The notes beneath the pieces were generated by a model. That model saw only the letters and a list, made by a program, of their open reading frames with translations, was not told where the DNA came from and did not search any database. Of a stretch of DNA of 64,000 nucleotides, positions 1-9,545 are shown in pieces. The position numbers were made by a program, and so were the translations under genes. Origin of the DNA: Diospyros lotus (lineage: Eukaryota; Streptophyta; Magnoliopsida; Ericales; Ebenaceae); assembly GCF_014633365.1 (NCBI RefSeq), contig NC_068350.1, positions 13,059,787 to 13,123,786 on the forward strand. Direction: 5' to 3'. The number at the start of each line of letters is the position of its first letter. Position 1 is the first letter of the stretch.

Positions 1-1496
1 ATTGGAAAGAGGGCTATTAATAGTGAAATGTATTCAATCTTGCAAAATAATACTTGGGTATTTGTCAATTTTCCACCTGGGTGTAAACCAGTTGGGTGCA
101 GATGGATTTTCAGAAAGAAATTAAAGGGTGATGATACTATTGATAAGTACAAAGCTCGGCTAGTAGCTAAAAGCTATCGTCAAAAAGAAGGACAAGACTT
201 CTTTGACACGTATTCTCCGGTGACAAGAATCATGTCTATCAAGATGTTGATTGCTATTGCAGCATTATATAATTTGGAGATACATCAAATGGATGTAAAA
301 ACAGCATTCCTGAATGGAGATTTAGAAAAAGAAGTCTACATGGAACAACCTGAAGGGTTTTTCATAAAGGGACATAAAATGAAGGTTTGTAAACTAGTAA
401 AGTCTCTTTATGGGTTGAAACAAGTGCCTAAACAATGGCATGAGAAGTTTGATCTCACAATGCTATCGAATGGATTTAAGATAAATGAGTGTGATAAATG
501 TGTTTATGTGAAAATCATAAACCAAGAATGTGTCATTATATGCCTGTATGTGGATGATATGCTGATAATAGGCACGAATCGAAGTGTCATACAGTCCACA
601 AAGCAGATGTTAAAATCTCATTTTGACATGAAAGACCTCGGTCTTGCTGATGTCATTCTTGGAATTCGAATAATAAGGAATTTCGAAGGGTATGCTCTTT
701 CTCAGTCTCATTACATAGAGAAAGTGTTGAGAAGGTTTAGTCACTTCGAGAGTAAGCCAGTAGTTACTCCATTTGATCCAAATTCAAAGTTGAAGAAAAA
801 TCATGATGAAGGTGTATCTTCTCTGGAATATGCCAGAGCTATTGGGAGTCTTATGTATATCATGAATTGTAGTATACCTGATATCGCCTACTCCGTAGGC
901 AGGCTAGCGAGATACACAAGCAATCCTTGGCATGACCATTGGGGTGCATTGGTCAGGGTACTTAGGTACTTGAAGTACACCCTGGACTATGGATTACACT
1001 ATACAAAATATCCACATGTACTAGAAGGATTTAGTGATGCTAATTGGATCTTCGATAGCTTAGACACTAAATTAACCAGTGGATATGTGTTCACCCTAGG
1101 TGGTGCTACTGTGTCGTGGAAGTCTTCGAAGCAGACGTGTATAGCACGGTCAACCATGGAGTCAGAGTTTATAGCTTTGGACAAAGCAAGTGAAGAAGCT
1201 GAATGGCTTCGCCATTTACTCGAAGACATTCCATTATGGCTAAAGCCTGTTAACGCCATTTGCATATACTGTGACAACTTAGCTGCCTCAATGAGGGCTA
1301 AGAATAGTGTCTATAATGAAAGTCAAGACACATTAGGAGCAGGCATAACTCTATCAGAGAGTTGCTCACAAATGGAATAATCTCCATTGACTATGTTAAG
1401 TCAAAAGAAAATCTAGCTGATCCTTTAACGAAAGTAGTAACTCGTAAGAAAGTCAAATTTACATCGAAGAGAATGGGGTTAAAGCCTTTAAAATGA
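1..1496 (+). pseudogene. Ty1/copia reverse transcriptase-RNase H remnant (element Copia-0), frameshifted
   Basis: This is the C-terminal half of a copia pol polyprotein. The reading frame is already open at base 1, so the 5' part of the element lies outside the window. Visible motifs in order are the RT entry block ([17 protein letters not shown]), the block [17 protein letters not shown], the catalytic LYVDDMLI near 541-570, and an RNase H start (SDANW near 1030) with SWKSSKQ. The frame runs to a stop at 1378-1380, but the expected RNase H C-terminus continues in another frame from about 1320 to a TGA at 1494-1496. A single-base indel near 1318-1323 has therefore broken the gene. The relationship to copia is clear; the Tork/TNT-like sublineage is only a guess from the short C-terminal tail and the following 3' non-coding stretch. 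Confidence 0.93.
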
Positions 1497-2057
1497 CTTT
1501 TCCAGTGGTAACCAAACCTAGTTGACTGGAGATCCCAAGATCTAGGTTAAATTGGCCAACTTGCTGGAATAAGTCATAGTTGACACACTAAGAAAATTCT
1601 TGTTTCTCCCCATGTCTCAGAAATTGAAGAGTGTGTCCTGTCGATATTAAAGGAAAGGTTGATATCTTGATATAAGAGGAGTAGTGACATGGTACTCTTA
1701 GTCAATGCTTCTCTATATGAGAGTAGAAGTGGGGTCGCTTCTATGAGAACCGTTCAATGGCTTGGGTTCTCTAGAGCTCTCATGAAACCCAGGATGCTAT
1801 CCAGGACCAAAATAGACACAATTGTATAGAACTCAGTGGGTTAAGACGAGTTGTGTGTGATGTCTATTGTCTCAATTTACCTTCAGAAGGATAGTTTAAG
1901 AGCTAGTCTCACTATTTCTTTGGTAAATTCGATAGGCATTCACTAAGGAAGGTTCAAGTCCAAAAGACACCTTGTTGATGCATAACTTGTCTATTTGCTC
2001 TCAGTGAAACTGTGTCGTTTTGTATGATTTTAGTGCACTCACACTCATGTGGGGGAT
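1497..2057 (+). other. Copia-0 3' non-coding internal region ending in a polypurine tract
   Basis: There is no gene in this stretch. It lies between the RNase H remnant and the 3' LTR of the same element, as the 3' untranslated part of many copia elements does. It ends in a G-rich tract (about 2050-2056, GTGGGGGA) directly before the LTR start, consistent with the plus-strand primer site for reverse transcription. Confidence 0.7.
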
Positions 2058-2833
2058 TGTTCGAAGTGAGTGTGTGTGCACGTGTGTGTATGGTTTTTAT
2101 TTTTATTTTTATTTTTATCTTTCTTTCTTGCTTGGTCCCCAAGGTGTTCTAGATTTCCTTAGCCCCCAAGGTCTTCTAGATATACTTGGCCCCCAAGTTC
2201 TTCTAGATTGGCTTAGTCTCCAAGTTTCCTTCATTACTATGTTTATGGGATGCCTTTATATATTGGTTGTGTTGGCTTATTTTTGGGTGTGTGAAGTTTT
2301 CAATTACTTCATAAGCTTTCATGGTTTTCTCTCTTCTCAAGTCTTGCCTCCCATCTTCAGTTTTCTTCATTGAGAGCAAGCCCGTCTTGAGTTATGCTAG
2401 CTCCGGTCGTTCGTGGCTACCGTTCACCGGAGAGGTCATTTCATCCTGCTGAGACAGTCGTCGTAGTCTGCTTGCTGCCGGTGCAGAGCGCTAATTATCT
2501 TCAGGACAGTGCAAAGCGCGACTCGACCTACTTTTGTTCTTGCCTCTTCCACATTCCAGAGATTTTGTTCCTGTTTTCTTGTCGTTCCAGCTGCGAGTGT
2601 TGCTCTTCAATCGTCTTCTCTGCTTTGCTGTTCGGTCTGGTAACCTCTGTTATTGTTCATTTGTTGTTGTTGGTTATAAGCTTCTACTGCTGTTAACATC
2701 AACTGTTATAATAGTGGTTAAGTATTATAGCTTACGTTTCTTGTACTGTAGCAAGTTAGAACTGTTATATATTCTTGTATCGAGCAAATTATTTCTGTAT
2801 AACATCGCATCTATACTCTCTGTATCCTTAACA
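2058..2833 (+). repeat. 3' LTR of Copia-0
   Basis: The LTR is inferred to begin TGTTCGAAG immediately after the polypurine tract and to end near TCCTTAACA, about 776 bp, with the usual TG...CA ends. A TATA-like TATATAT lies at 2257-2263, and a CT-rich likely R/U5 leader follows. A 27-bp tandem repeat sits just upstream of the TATA-like box. The right end is inferred from the CA and the change in sequence character, because the 5' LTR is not in the window for comparison; the end could be off by some tens of bases. Confidence 0.7.
2139..2231 (+). repeat. 27-bp tandem repeat in the Copia-0 LTR U3
   Basis: Three consecutive 27-bp units begin CCAAG at 2139, 2166 and 2193, each containing TTCTAGAT, and a partial fourth unit starts at 2220. 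The array lies about 25 bp upstream of the TATA-like box, the position where LTR enhancer repeats are often found. The regulatory role is inference. Confidence 0.8.
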
Positions 2834-4420
2834 TTCCATAGAATAAATCTAGGAATATTTCAAGAAGTCTTGATGACTCGAGGAAAATAAAGATTTAAAT
2901 TTTGGGGTCCAAATAAGGAAATTAATCAAGCCGAGATATGTAGCAAAGGCATTTATGGAATTTTGTAAAATAAAATAAGGTCAAAAAGTGGAATTTAAAA
3001 AATTAAATGGGGTTTATGTGAGAATTATTTAAACCTTTTGAAATAAGGTGGAACATAGGGATGAATGTGCAATAAACCCAAAAAGTTGGGTATATAGCAC
3101 ATTCTCAACCCAAAAAAAAAAAAAAAAAAATAGAGGAGGAGGAGGAGGAAACCATTAGAGAAGTAGTTGGAAAAGTCAAAGAGTTGCTAGAAATGCAATA
3201 GGTGCACAACAGTTGTCTGTAAGTTTAAACTTACCAATTCTTTGTTTTTCTTCATTTTTTCCTTCCATTTGAAGTTATAATCTTCTTCCTTACACTTATA
3301 AGACCTTAAGATTAGCTTTCCATGTGTTAAAGAAACAAGAGTTGTTGGAGATATTGAAGTGGAAAAGAATGAGCATGATTGATTAGCATAGTCGCCACTT
3401 TCAAAGGCCAATTTCAATAAGTCTCTCAGTCTTTAGTTTCATCGATTTAAGGCTATAACCTATTCATATGGAACCTCTAGTATGTCAGAGAGATTTTACA
3501 TGTGTTAATCCAAGGTAAAATGAGTCAAAAATCAAGGTTTAAAGTTGAAGAAGGCGCAGTTGGGTGTAAATTGTAATTTTTGAAAGTTTTGAGCTTGGAT
3601 GTGATAAGCTATATTTTGAGGTTAAAATTGAGGAAAAAAAAAAAGGAAAAACTTATCCTTATGAATGTTGGTGAAATTGCTTGATTAAATTGTAAATCTT
3701 TGAAAAGTTGTGCTAGTGCAATTTCTGAAAGTTAGTAGGTCTAGGGGTAAATGGTTGAAAGATATAAGAAATTGTGAAAATTTGATTAATCGATGTATTG
3801 ATATGAAATTTATGAAACGTGGGACCAAGGTGGTCAAATTGGAACATCTTGGATCGAGACACTATCTTTTCCTAGTTTTGGGACCATGATGAATAAGGTC
3901 CACCTGACAAGATAGGTAACTAAGATAGACCTGATTCATTAAAATTAATATGTAGGTTATGGGTGATTTTGCAAGATCGCCACAACAAAGAAGTGTAAGC
4001 TGATAGAGGACTAAGGACAAAAGTAAGGATTAATCTAGGGTGGACATTAGTGGGGTGGTGCATTCCGTGCTTTTGGAATTGTTTTAGCATGGACACATAT
4101 TATTGTTGCATAAATAATAATTTGCAATAGGTCCATGGACATTCAAGACAGTGATCTAGTGTGTTAGCCTTATGCTTATCTTGATCAGAAACTACAATAT
4201 TGTGCTTTCGTCAAAAAAAAAAAAAAAACTCCTAGTACCAAGTAGGAGTAGTTGCAACTCAGCATAGCAAATTCCTCTTTGAGAAAAAATGTTGGAAGTT
4301 CAATAACGAGTCAGGCACTTGCTATACATTGCACATCCTTTGTACCCATACACCTATAGTATGTCTTGTCGAGTTTAAGTTATTGAGTAGTCATTAGCAT
4401 GTTTTAGCTTACATGATTAC
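2834..4420. other. Non-coding AT-rich DNA, possibly an old LTR relic
   Basis: No gene is supported here. The stretch contains a poly-A run (3112-3130), a GAG/GGA microsatellite (3133-3150), another A-run (about 4213-4227) and a TATA-like GGTATATAGC near 3089. The order of AT-rich lead, TATA-like box and purine-rich leader resembles a decayed Gypsy-type LTR, but no ends or TSD were found, so this is only a suggestion. Small ORFs here show no recognisable domain. Confidence 0.5.
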
Positions 4421-4432
4421 TAGGGGTGTGCA
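4413..4432. repeat. hAT left TSD and terminal inverted repeat
   Basis: TSD ATGATTAC at 4413-4420 is followed by TIR TAGGGGTGTGCA at 4421-4432. It pairs with the TIR ending at 19192. Confidence 0.85.
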
Positions 4433-4435
4433 TTC

Positions 4436-4690
4436 GGTTATAACTGAATCGAACCGTCCCATTTTGCCTAACCGAACCGAACCACCCATATAAAAATAAT
4501 CGAACTGAACCGAACCACCTTAATACACTAACCGAAATAACCGAATCAAAAATAACCGATTTAGACTTCGAACTAACCGAACCGAAAATCGAACTGAAAA
4601 AACATATAAAAATTGATTTGGACTTAAACTAACCGAACCAGTAATTAAACCGATAAAAAATACAAAAATCGAACCGAATACATCTTGATT
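4436..4690. repeat. hAT left subterminal CCGAAC repeats
   Basis: There is a dense run of ACCGAACCG and ATCGAAC variants in both spacings. Such short subterminal repeats are typical transposase-binding regions of plant hAT elements. The function is known for the superfamily and inferred here. Confidence 0.8.
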
Positions 4691-5944
4691 GGGGGATAAC
4701 TTCTATTATCTTGGTGACACTAACCTAACAATAGATTGGGAGATGACACTAGAATTGGATTCATCAAAACCAAAGACATCACTAACCAGAATGCAAAATA
4801 TGAAAAGCAAAAACTCTTCAGGACAGGACGAGAAAACTAGAATTGATAAGAGAGTTTTTGCTTAGACGTGACAACAAACTCTCTTATAAAATAGATTGGG
4901 AGATGACACCAGAATTTTTGCTTAGACATGGGAGCAGTGGATGAGAAAACCAGAATTGGATTCATAAAAAAACAACAAACTCTCTAAAGATTGCTGCAGT
5001 TCTATTCATGAAAAAACAACAAAACCAGAATGCAAAATATGAAAAAATACTCCAGGAATGAATCCAGAAAAAACAGTCCAGAAATAAAAGATATTCAATA
5101 TAGTTATTACTCCAGAAATATTCAATAACACTCTAGAAAAAACAATAACACTCTAGAAATATTCAATAGATAGTTTCACATTATAACACTCTAGAAAAAC
5201 ATTCACCTGATAATGATTCATGAAGGCTAACAAAGGCTAACACCAATTCATGAACAAAAATTCCAGCAAATAAAGATAACAGTAACACTAACAAAAACAT
5301 CACCATGTTTGTGATCTCTCTAATAGCAACATATATGATATCTCAATAGATAGCTATCCCAAAACACAATCCAACGTAACACAACAATGAAGGCTAATAG
5401 TAGAAAGCAAAACAATAACAGTGCATTCACTTATATATCAATATGCATTCTGCACAATAATCCAGTACAATAAAACAAATTAACAATTCAGTACTGCACA
5501 GCTGCACAATTCGGCTGAAATATCAATATGCATTCACTCATAGTGAAAGCAATACAAAAATAAAAGATATAGTGCCAAACAAGAATCCAAACCTGTAATT
5601 CCGACCACAATGCGAAGATATAGTGCTGAAGCCTGAAACTGGAAGCCCATCGCCAAGATATAGTGCTGCTGAAACAAGTATCCAATCCAATAATTTAGAC
5701 CAAAATGCAAAATAACATAAACAATTAGATATTTGAAAACATAAACTAGATAGTAAAAAATATATATACTTACCAATGCACGAGATCTTCAAAAATCCTT
5801 ATATTTCCATATTGGATTTGAAAGTCGTGCTACTGTTGTTGTCTAAGGTAACCTTTATCAATTCTAAAATCAATACGCAAAATGAATTAGTTAATTTCAA
5901 AGTATTGAACTAAAATTTAAGTAAATTTAAAAAAAGAGTAAAAC
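4691..5944. other. hAT internal non-coding region with local tandem duplications
   Basis: This is AT-rich DNA between the transposase C-terminus and the left terminus. It contains local repeats: the unit AGATTGGGAGATGACAC occurs near 4735 and 4892, CTCTAGAAA variants recur at about 5130-5195, and AAGATATAGTGC occurs three times between about 5563 and 5666 at roughly 45-bp spacing. The overlapping minus-strand small ORFs at 5488-5792 are open in several frames across these repeats and look fortuitous. Confidence 0.6.
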
Positions 5945-6511
5945 TCAACTTAGTTTACCTTCTTCAAGTTGTTCAACATGATCCAAATCTTCTTTAACAC
6001 TCATCGGCATGGTAGACGATCGAAGCCAATCTTGCGTACAAATCAAACTTTTGACCACTTTAGGAGATAGAGAACTCCTAAATAGATCAAGTACTTGACC
6101 CCCAGTACTGAATACAGACTCGGACGCAACAGTCGAAACTGGAATTGCCAATACATCCCGAGCCATAAAAGATAGAATAGGAAACCGATAATAATTTGCT
6201 TTCCACCATTTCAAGATGTTAAAGTCTTTACTTGGAGGCTCACACATTTCACTGAAATACTTATCCAATTCTGAAGGCACATTTATAGAATCATTACCAT
6301 TGCTACACTTGTGCTTTTTGAAGCGAGAAAAAAATGGATTTTCTAAGTCGTCCTCGTCATCCGCCACAACAATTGGAGTAGACACTCTAAATGACTCTCC
6401 AGCATCACCTTGAGATCCTAACTTTTTCTTATATTCCTCATACAAAGCTTGTAGGGCATTCTTTAACAACAAAACTACACATGCGCCTCTCTCACCCGGA
6501 TACATCTCTTT
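5945..6511 (-). pseudogene. hAT transposase, C-terminal part with hATC dimerisation domain
   Basis: The minus-strand frame reads from the copia insertion point (6511) to a stop at 5945. It contains the hAT C-terminal block: KYFSEM, FNILKWWKANYYRFPILS, MARDVLAIPVST, ASESVFSTGG, then SLSPKVVKSLICTQDW. This domain mediates transposase dimerisation, and its SE-containing motif is part of the conserved catalytic core region. The open frame enters from the insertion boundary, so the methionine near its start is internal rather than a true initiator. It continues the protein encoded at 16119-17701. The piece has no visible stops of its own, but the gene as a whole is dead. Confidence 0.9.
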
Positions 6512-6809
6512 TGATATTTCACTCTTAGTAATAAAATAGTTTTGATAATGACTATATGAAAATCAATTTCTACTATGTGGATTATATGAATGAGAAAATG
6601 AATTTTTAGTATATAAGCTTTGAAGCAAGATATGAAAACTTATAGAAGAAATATTGAGTATGGTTGAGAGTGATTTGAAAAACTTGCTTGTTGAGAGTGA
6701 TTTGTTTCAAAATATACTTTTGATAATCTCAACTTGCTTTAAAGATAATCAAAAAGAGTTTCTAATAGAATCAATTAAGGATGTATTAAAAATTCAAGAT
6801 TTTCTATAG

Positions 6810-7141
6810 AATAGTCGACTATCAGGATCATTCTGTCGACTATGCTTCAAAATAGTCGACTATTTTTAATGTTCTGTCGACTATTTAAGCATCTGTCGAC
6901 TATTTCAGCAACTGTCGACTATCGAGTAAAAATAGTCGACTATGCATTCTGATCTGTCGACTATTTTTGTTTATAAAATTCAAAAATTTCTTCTCATTTC
7001 AACAACTGTCGACTATTCAAGTATGTCTGTTGACTATTGGATTTTTGTATTAAAAATAGTCGACTATCAGTATATGTCTGTCGACTATTCTTAGTTTTAC
7101 TTGTAAAAATAGTTGACTAATCTTTTCTTCTGTCGACTATT
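6810..7141. repeat. Array of about 14 palindromic GTCGAC motifs in the 5' LTR
   Basis: The motifs alternate between AATAGTCGACTAT and CTGTCGACTAT and are separated by 5-40 bp of unrelated AT-rich sequence. Two copies have GTTGAC in place of GTCGAC. The array lies 100-430 bp upstream of the TATA box. Palindrome clusters in LTRs are known from maize Sireviruses; a regulatory or silencing-target role here is inferred. Confidence 0.95.
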
Positions 7142-7236
7142 ATGTTTCACAGATTTTATAACGGCTAGTTTTTGATGCATTAAATGCTCGCCAACCACCC
7201 ACAACGGTCCAAATTTCAAACTTACCCACCATCAAC

Positions 7237-7244
7237 TATAAATA
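7237..7244 (+). promoter_or_regulatory. TATA box of the Copia-1 5' LTR
   Basis: TATAAATA lies downstream of the palindrome array and about 600 bp before the LTR end, the expected position for the LTR promoter. The same box is at about 15521-15528 in the 3' LTR. Confidence 0.75.
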
Positions 7245-7836
7245 GGTGGTTGAAGATGCATTAAAGGCTGCTGAAAACATATTGGATATCTTGAACGATC
7301 GTGCCTTCACTGTTACATGGAGCTTTAACTTTTCTCTCTGTATTTTCATTTAAGAGGCTTTGATATTTTACTGTTATATTACTTTTAAGCCTCGATCTTA
7401 CATTTAAAAGAGAGAGCTTGTAACTAAGAGTTGTACTCTTAGAATCTCCATTTCATTCTCTGTAATTTTTTCCTTGCGGTAGCTAGAGGGACCATTAAGT
7501 TGGGAAGTTGTAAGTTCCCTAGTCAAGGACTAGAGGACCTTCTCATATTGAGTAGGGGGTTTGAGAGTAAAGATTGGTTTTAAAATCCTTAGTTGATAGC
7601 TAGGGTAGTGGACTAAGCTTGGAAAGCTGAACCACTATAAATACGTGTCCTCACTGCTTTCCATTTTTTTTACTTCCTTTGCATTTCTGTTTCTACTAAC
7701 TTTGAATGCTCATTGATAAAATTCTATATTTACTCTTCACTATTTGAAAGTATCTTTGCTTCTCAAAAGAATTTTTTTAATTATACCAATTCACCCCCCC
7801 TCTTGGTGTGTGTCACATAAGTTCAATTCTATCAAT

Positions 7837-7848
7837 TGGTATCAGAGC
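7837..7848 (+). promoter_or_regulatory. Primer binding site of Copia-1
   Basis: TGGTATCAGAGC starts 3 bp after the LTR end. It is complementary to the 3' end of plant initiator tRNA-Met, the usual minus-strand primer of copia elements. Confidence 0.9.
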
Positions 7849-7901
7849 CAAGTTCCCTTGTTTTTATCGGTTTAACAACCTAGGGAAAAAGATCTTATCA
7901 T

Positions 7902-9523
7902 ATGGCTCATTTTGCATCATCATCCCAATCCGAGGGTCTAAGCACCACTCGTCCCCCATTCTTTGATGGAACTAACTATAATTACTAGAAGACAAGAATG
8001 CAGATTTATTTGATGCAGGATTCAAGCTTAATGCAAGCAGTTTACAAGGACATCAAGTTAGCTGACATGGAGAAAATTGAGACCTGGACACCAGAAGAAA
8101 GAAGAGATATGGAGATTAATGCTAAAGCCATGAATACTCTTATCTGTGCATTGAGCTCGGAGGAATTCAACAGAGTGTCAACGTGCAAAATAGCTAAGGA
8201 AATTTGGGACAAATTAAAGGTAACACATGAAGGAACAAATCAGGTAAAAGAAACGAAAATCAATCTTCTTGTCCATGATTATGAATTATTTTCTATGAAA
8301 GATGACGAATCTATAAAAGATATGTACACTAGATTCAATGACATTGTTACTACTTTAGAGGCCTTAGGTAAGACATTTACAAATGAAGAAAGAGTTAGAA
8401 AAATTCTAAGAAGTTTACCTAAATCATGGAATCTAAAGTCACTGCCATAACAGAAGCGAAAGACTTAGATACACTTCCATTTGACAACTTGCTAGGTTCT
8501 TTAATGACACATGAAATAATGATGAAAAGAAATGAAGTTGATGATTCCAAGAAAAACAAAAATGTAGCATTTAAAATTGAGGATGAAGATAAAAACTCTC
8601 AAAGTGAAGATGATGATTTTGCACTATTAGCTAGGAAATTTAGGAAATTTATGAAGAAAGGTAGGTTTAATCAAAGGAGAACATTTCGGAAAGAAAAAGA
8701 TCAAAAAGAGTCTAATCCAACTAATGAGCTTCGATGCTTTGAATGTAAGAAGCCAGGTCACATTAGAAGTGACTGCCCTCAACTGAAAAAGATGGATCGC
8801 AAGGAAAGAAAAATGAAGAAGAAGGCTCTAGCTGCGTGGGGTGAAGAAGAGCTCTCATCAAGTGATGAATCTCAAGATGAAGAAGTTGCCAACATTTGTT
8901 TTATGGCCAACACCGAAGACGAGGTAAGCTCTCAACATCTAAATTCAATTTCTGAATTTACATTTGAAGAACTTCATGATGCATTCAATGATTTGCTAGG
9001 TGAATGTGAGCATATGAATGAGAAAAATAGTGTTTTAAGAAGAGAATTAAATTCCTTAGAAAATAAGGTAAATGATTTGAAAATCAAAATAGGAATGTTG
9101 GAAAATGAAAGAGACAGTCTATGTACTGAAAAGGAAAACCTCTTGAAAGAAAACAAAGACATGAAGGAATCTTTAGAAAAATTAGTTGAAGGTAAAAATA
9201 AACTAGAGATGATACTTGGAGCTCAAAGAAATTTTGGAAATAAACAAGGAATTGGGTTTGATCCATTTCAAGCAAGCTCCAGTAAAACAGTGTTTGTTAA
9301 AGCATCAAACCAAAATTTTTTTCAAAGAAAATGATCTTTCAAACCAACATTTTCAAAAAGAGGTATTAACTGTCACTATTGTGGAAAAGATGGTCACTCA
9401 GTCAACAAATGCTTCATACGAAATTTTCCTCAAAAATTCAAACAAGTTTGGGTTCCTAAAGATGTAGTATCTTCTAACAAGTATGGACCCAAGATGATAT
9501 GGGTACCAAAGGGAACAACATGA
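7902..9523 (+). pseudogene. Copia-1 gag, broken by stops and a frameshift
   Basis: gag forms the virus-like particle and packages the element RNA. The start ATG at 7902 is the first after the PBS, followed by the typical N-terminus with PPFFDGTNY. A TAG at 7986-7988 stands where gag proteins of this family have tryptophan. The frame then stays open from 7998 to a stop at 8450, but the expected continuation is in another frame from about 8430, so one base is missing there. The second frame (to 9334) has a zinc knuckle CFECKKPGHIRSDC near 8734-8775 and a long charged coiled-coil stretch. It ends at a TGA (9332-9334) that again replaces an expected tryptophan. Beyond it a second knuckle (CHYCGKDGHSVNKC) is readable up to a TGA at 9521-9523. 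All these lesions except the first, which falls outside it, are shared with copy B. Confidence 0.9.
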
Positions 9524-9545
9524 ATGATTTCTTGTGTAGGCTGCA

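Larger units (their letters stand above)
6512..7834 (+). repeat. 5' LTR of Copia-1
   Basis: It is 1323 bp, begins TGATATTTCACTC and ends AATTCTATCA directly before the PBS. U3 carries the TCGA palindrome array (6810-7141) and a TATA box (7237-7244). Near the 3' end is the C-rich block TTCACCCCCCCTCTTGG, commonly seen close to the U5 end of Sirevirus-type LTRs. Confidence 0.95.

Noticed and set aside
5488..5792. Three overlapping minus-strand ORFs
   Set aside because: They are open in several frames across local repeats of the hAT interior, with AT-rich hydrophobic composition; fortuitous.
6810..7141. CRISPR-like array of short repeats with unique spacers
   Set aside because: The repeats are 10-13 bp palindromes with uneven spacing inside a plant LTR, and no cas genes are present. 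The same array occurs in both LTRs of a retrotransposon.
7837..7848. Possible tRNA gene fragment
   Set aside because: It is the retrotransposon primer binding site directly after the LTR; no cloverleaf surrounds it.
8974..9275. Minus-strand ORFs over gag
   Set aside because: They are shadows of the gag coiled-coil coding sequence on the opposite strand.
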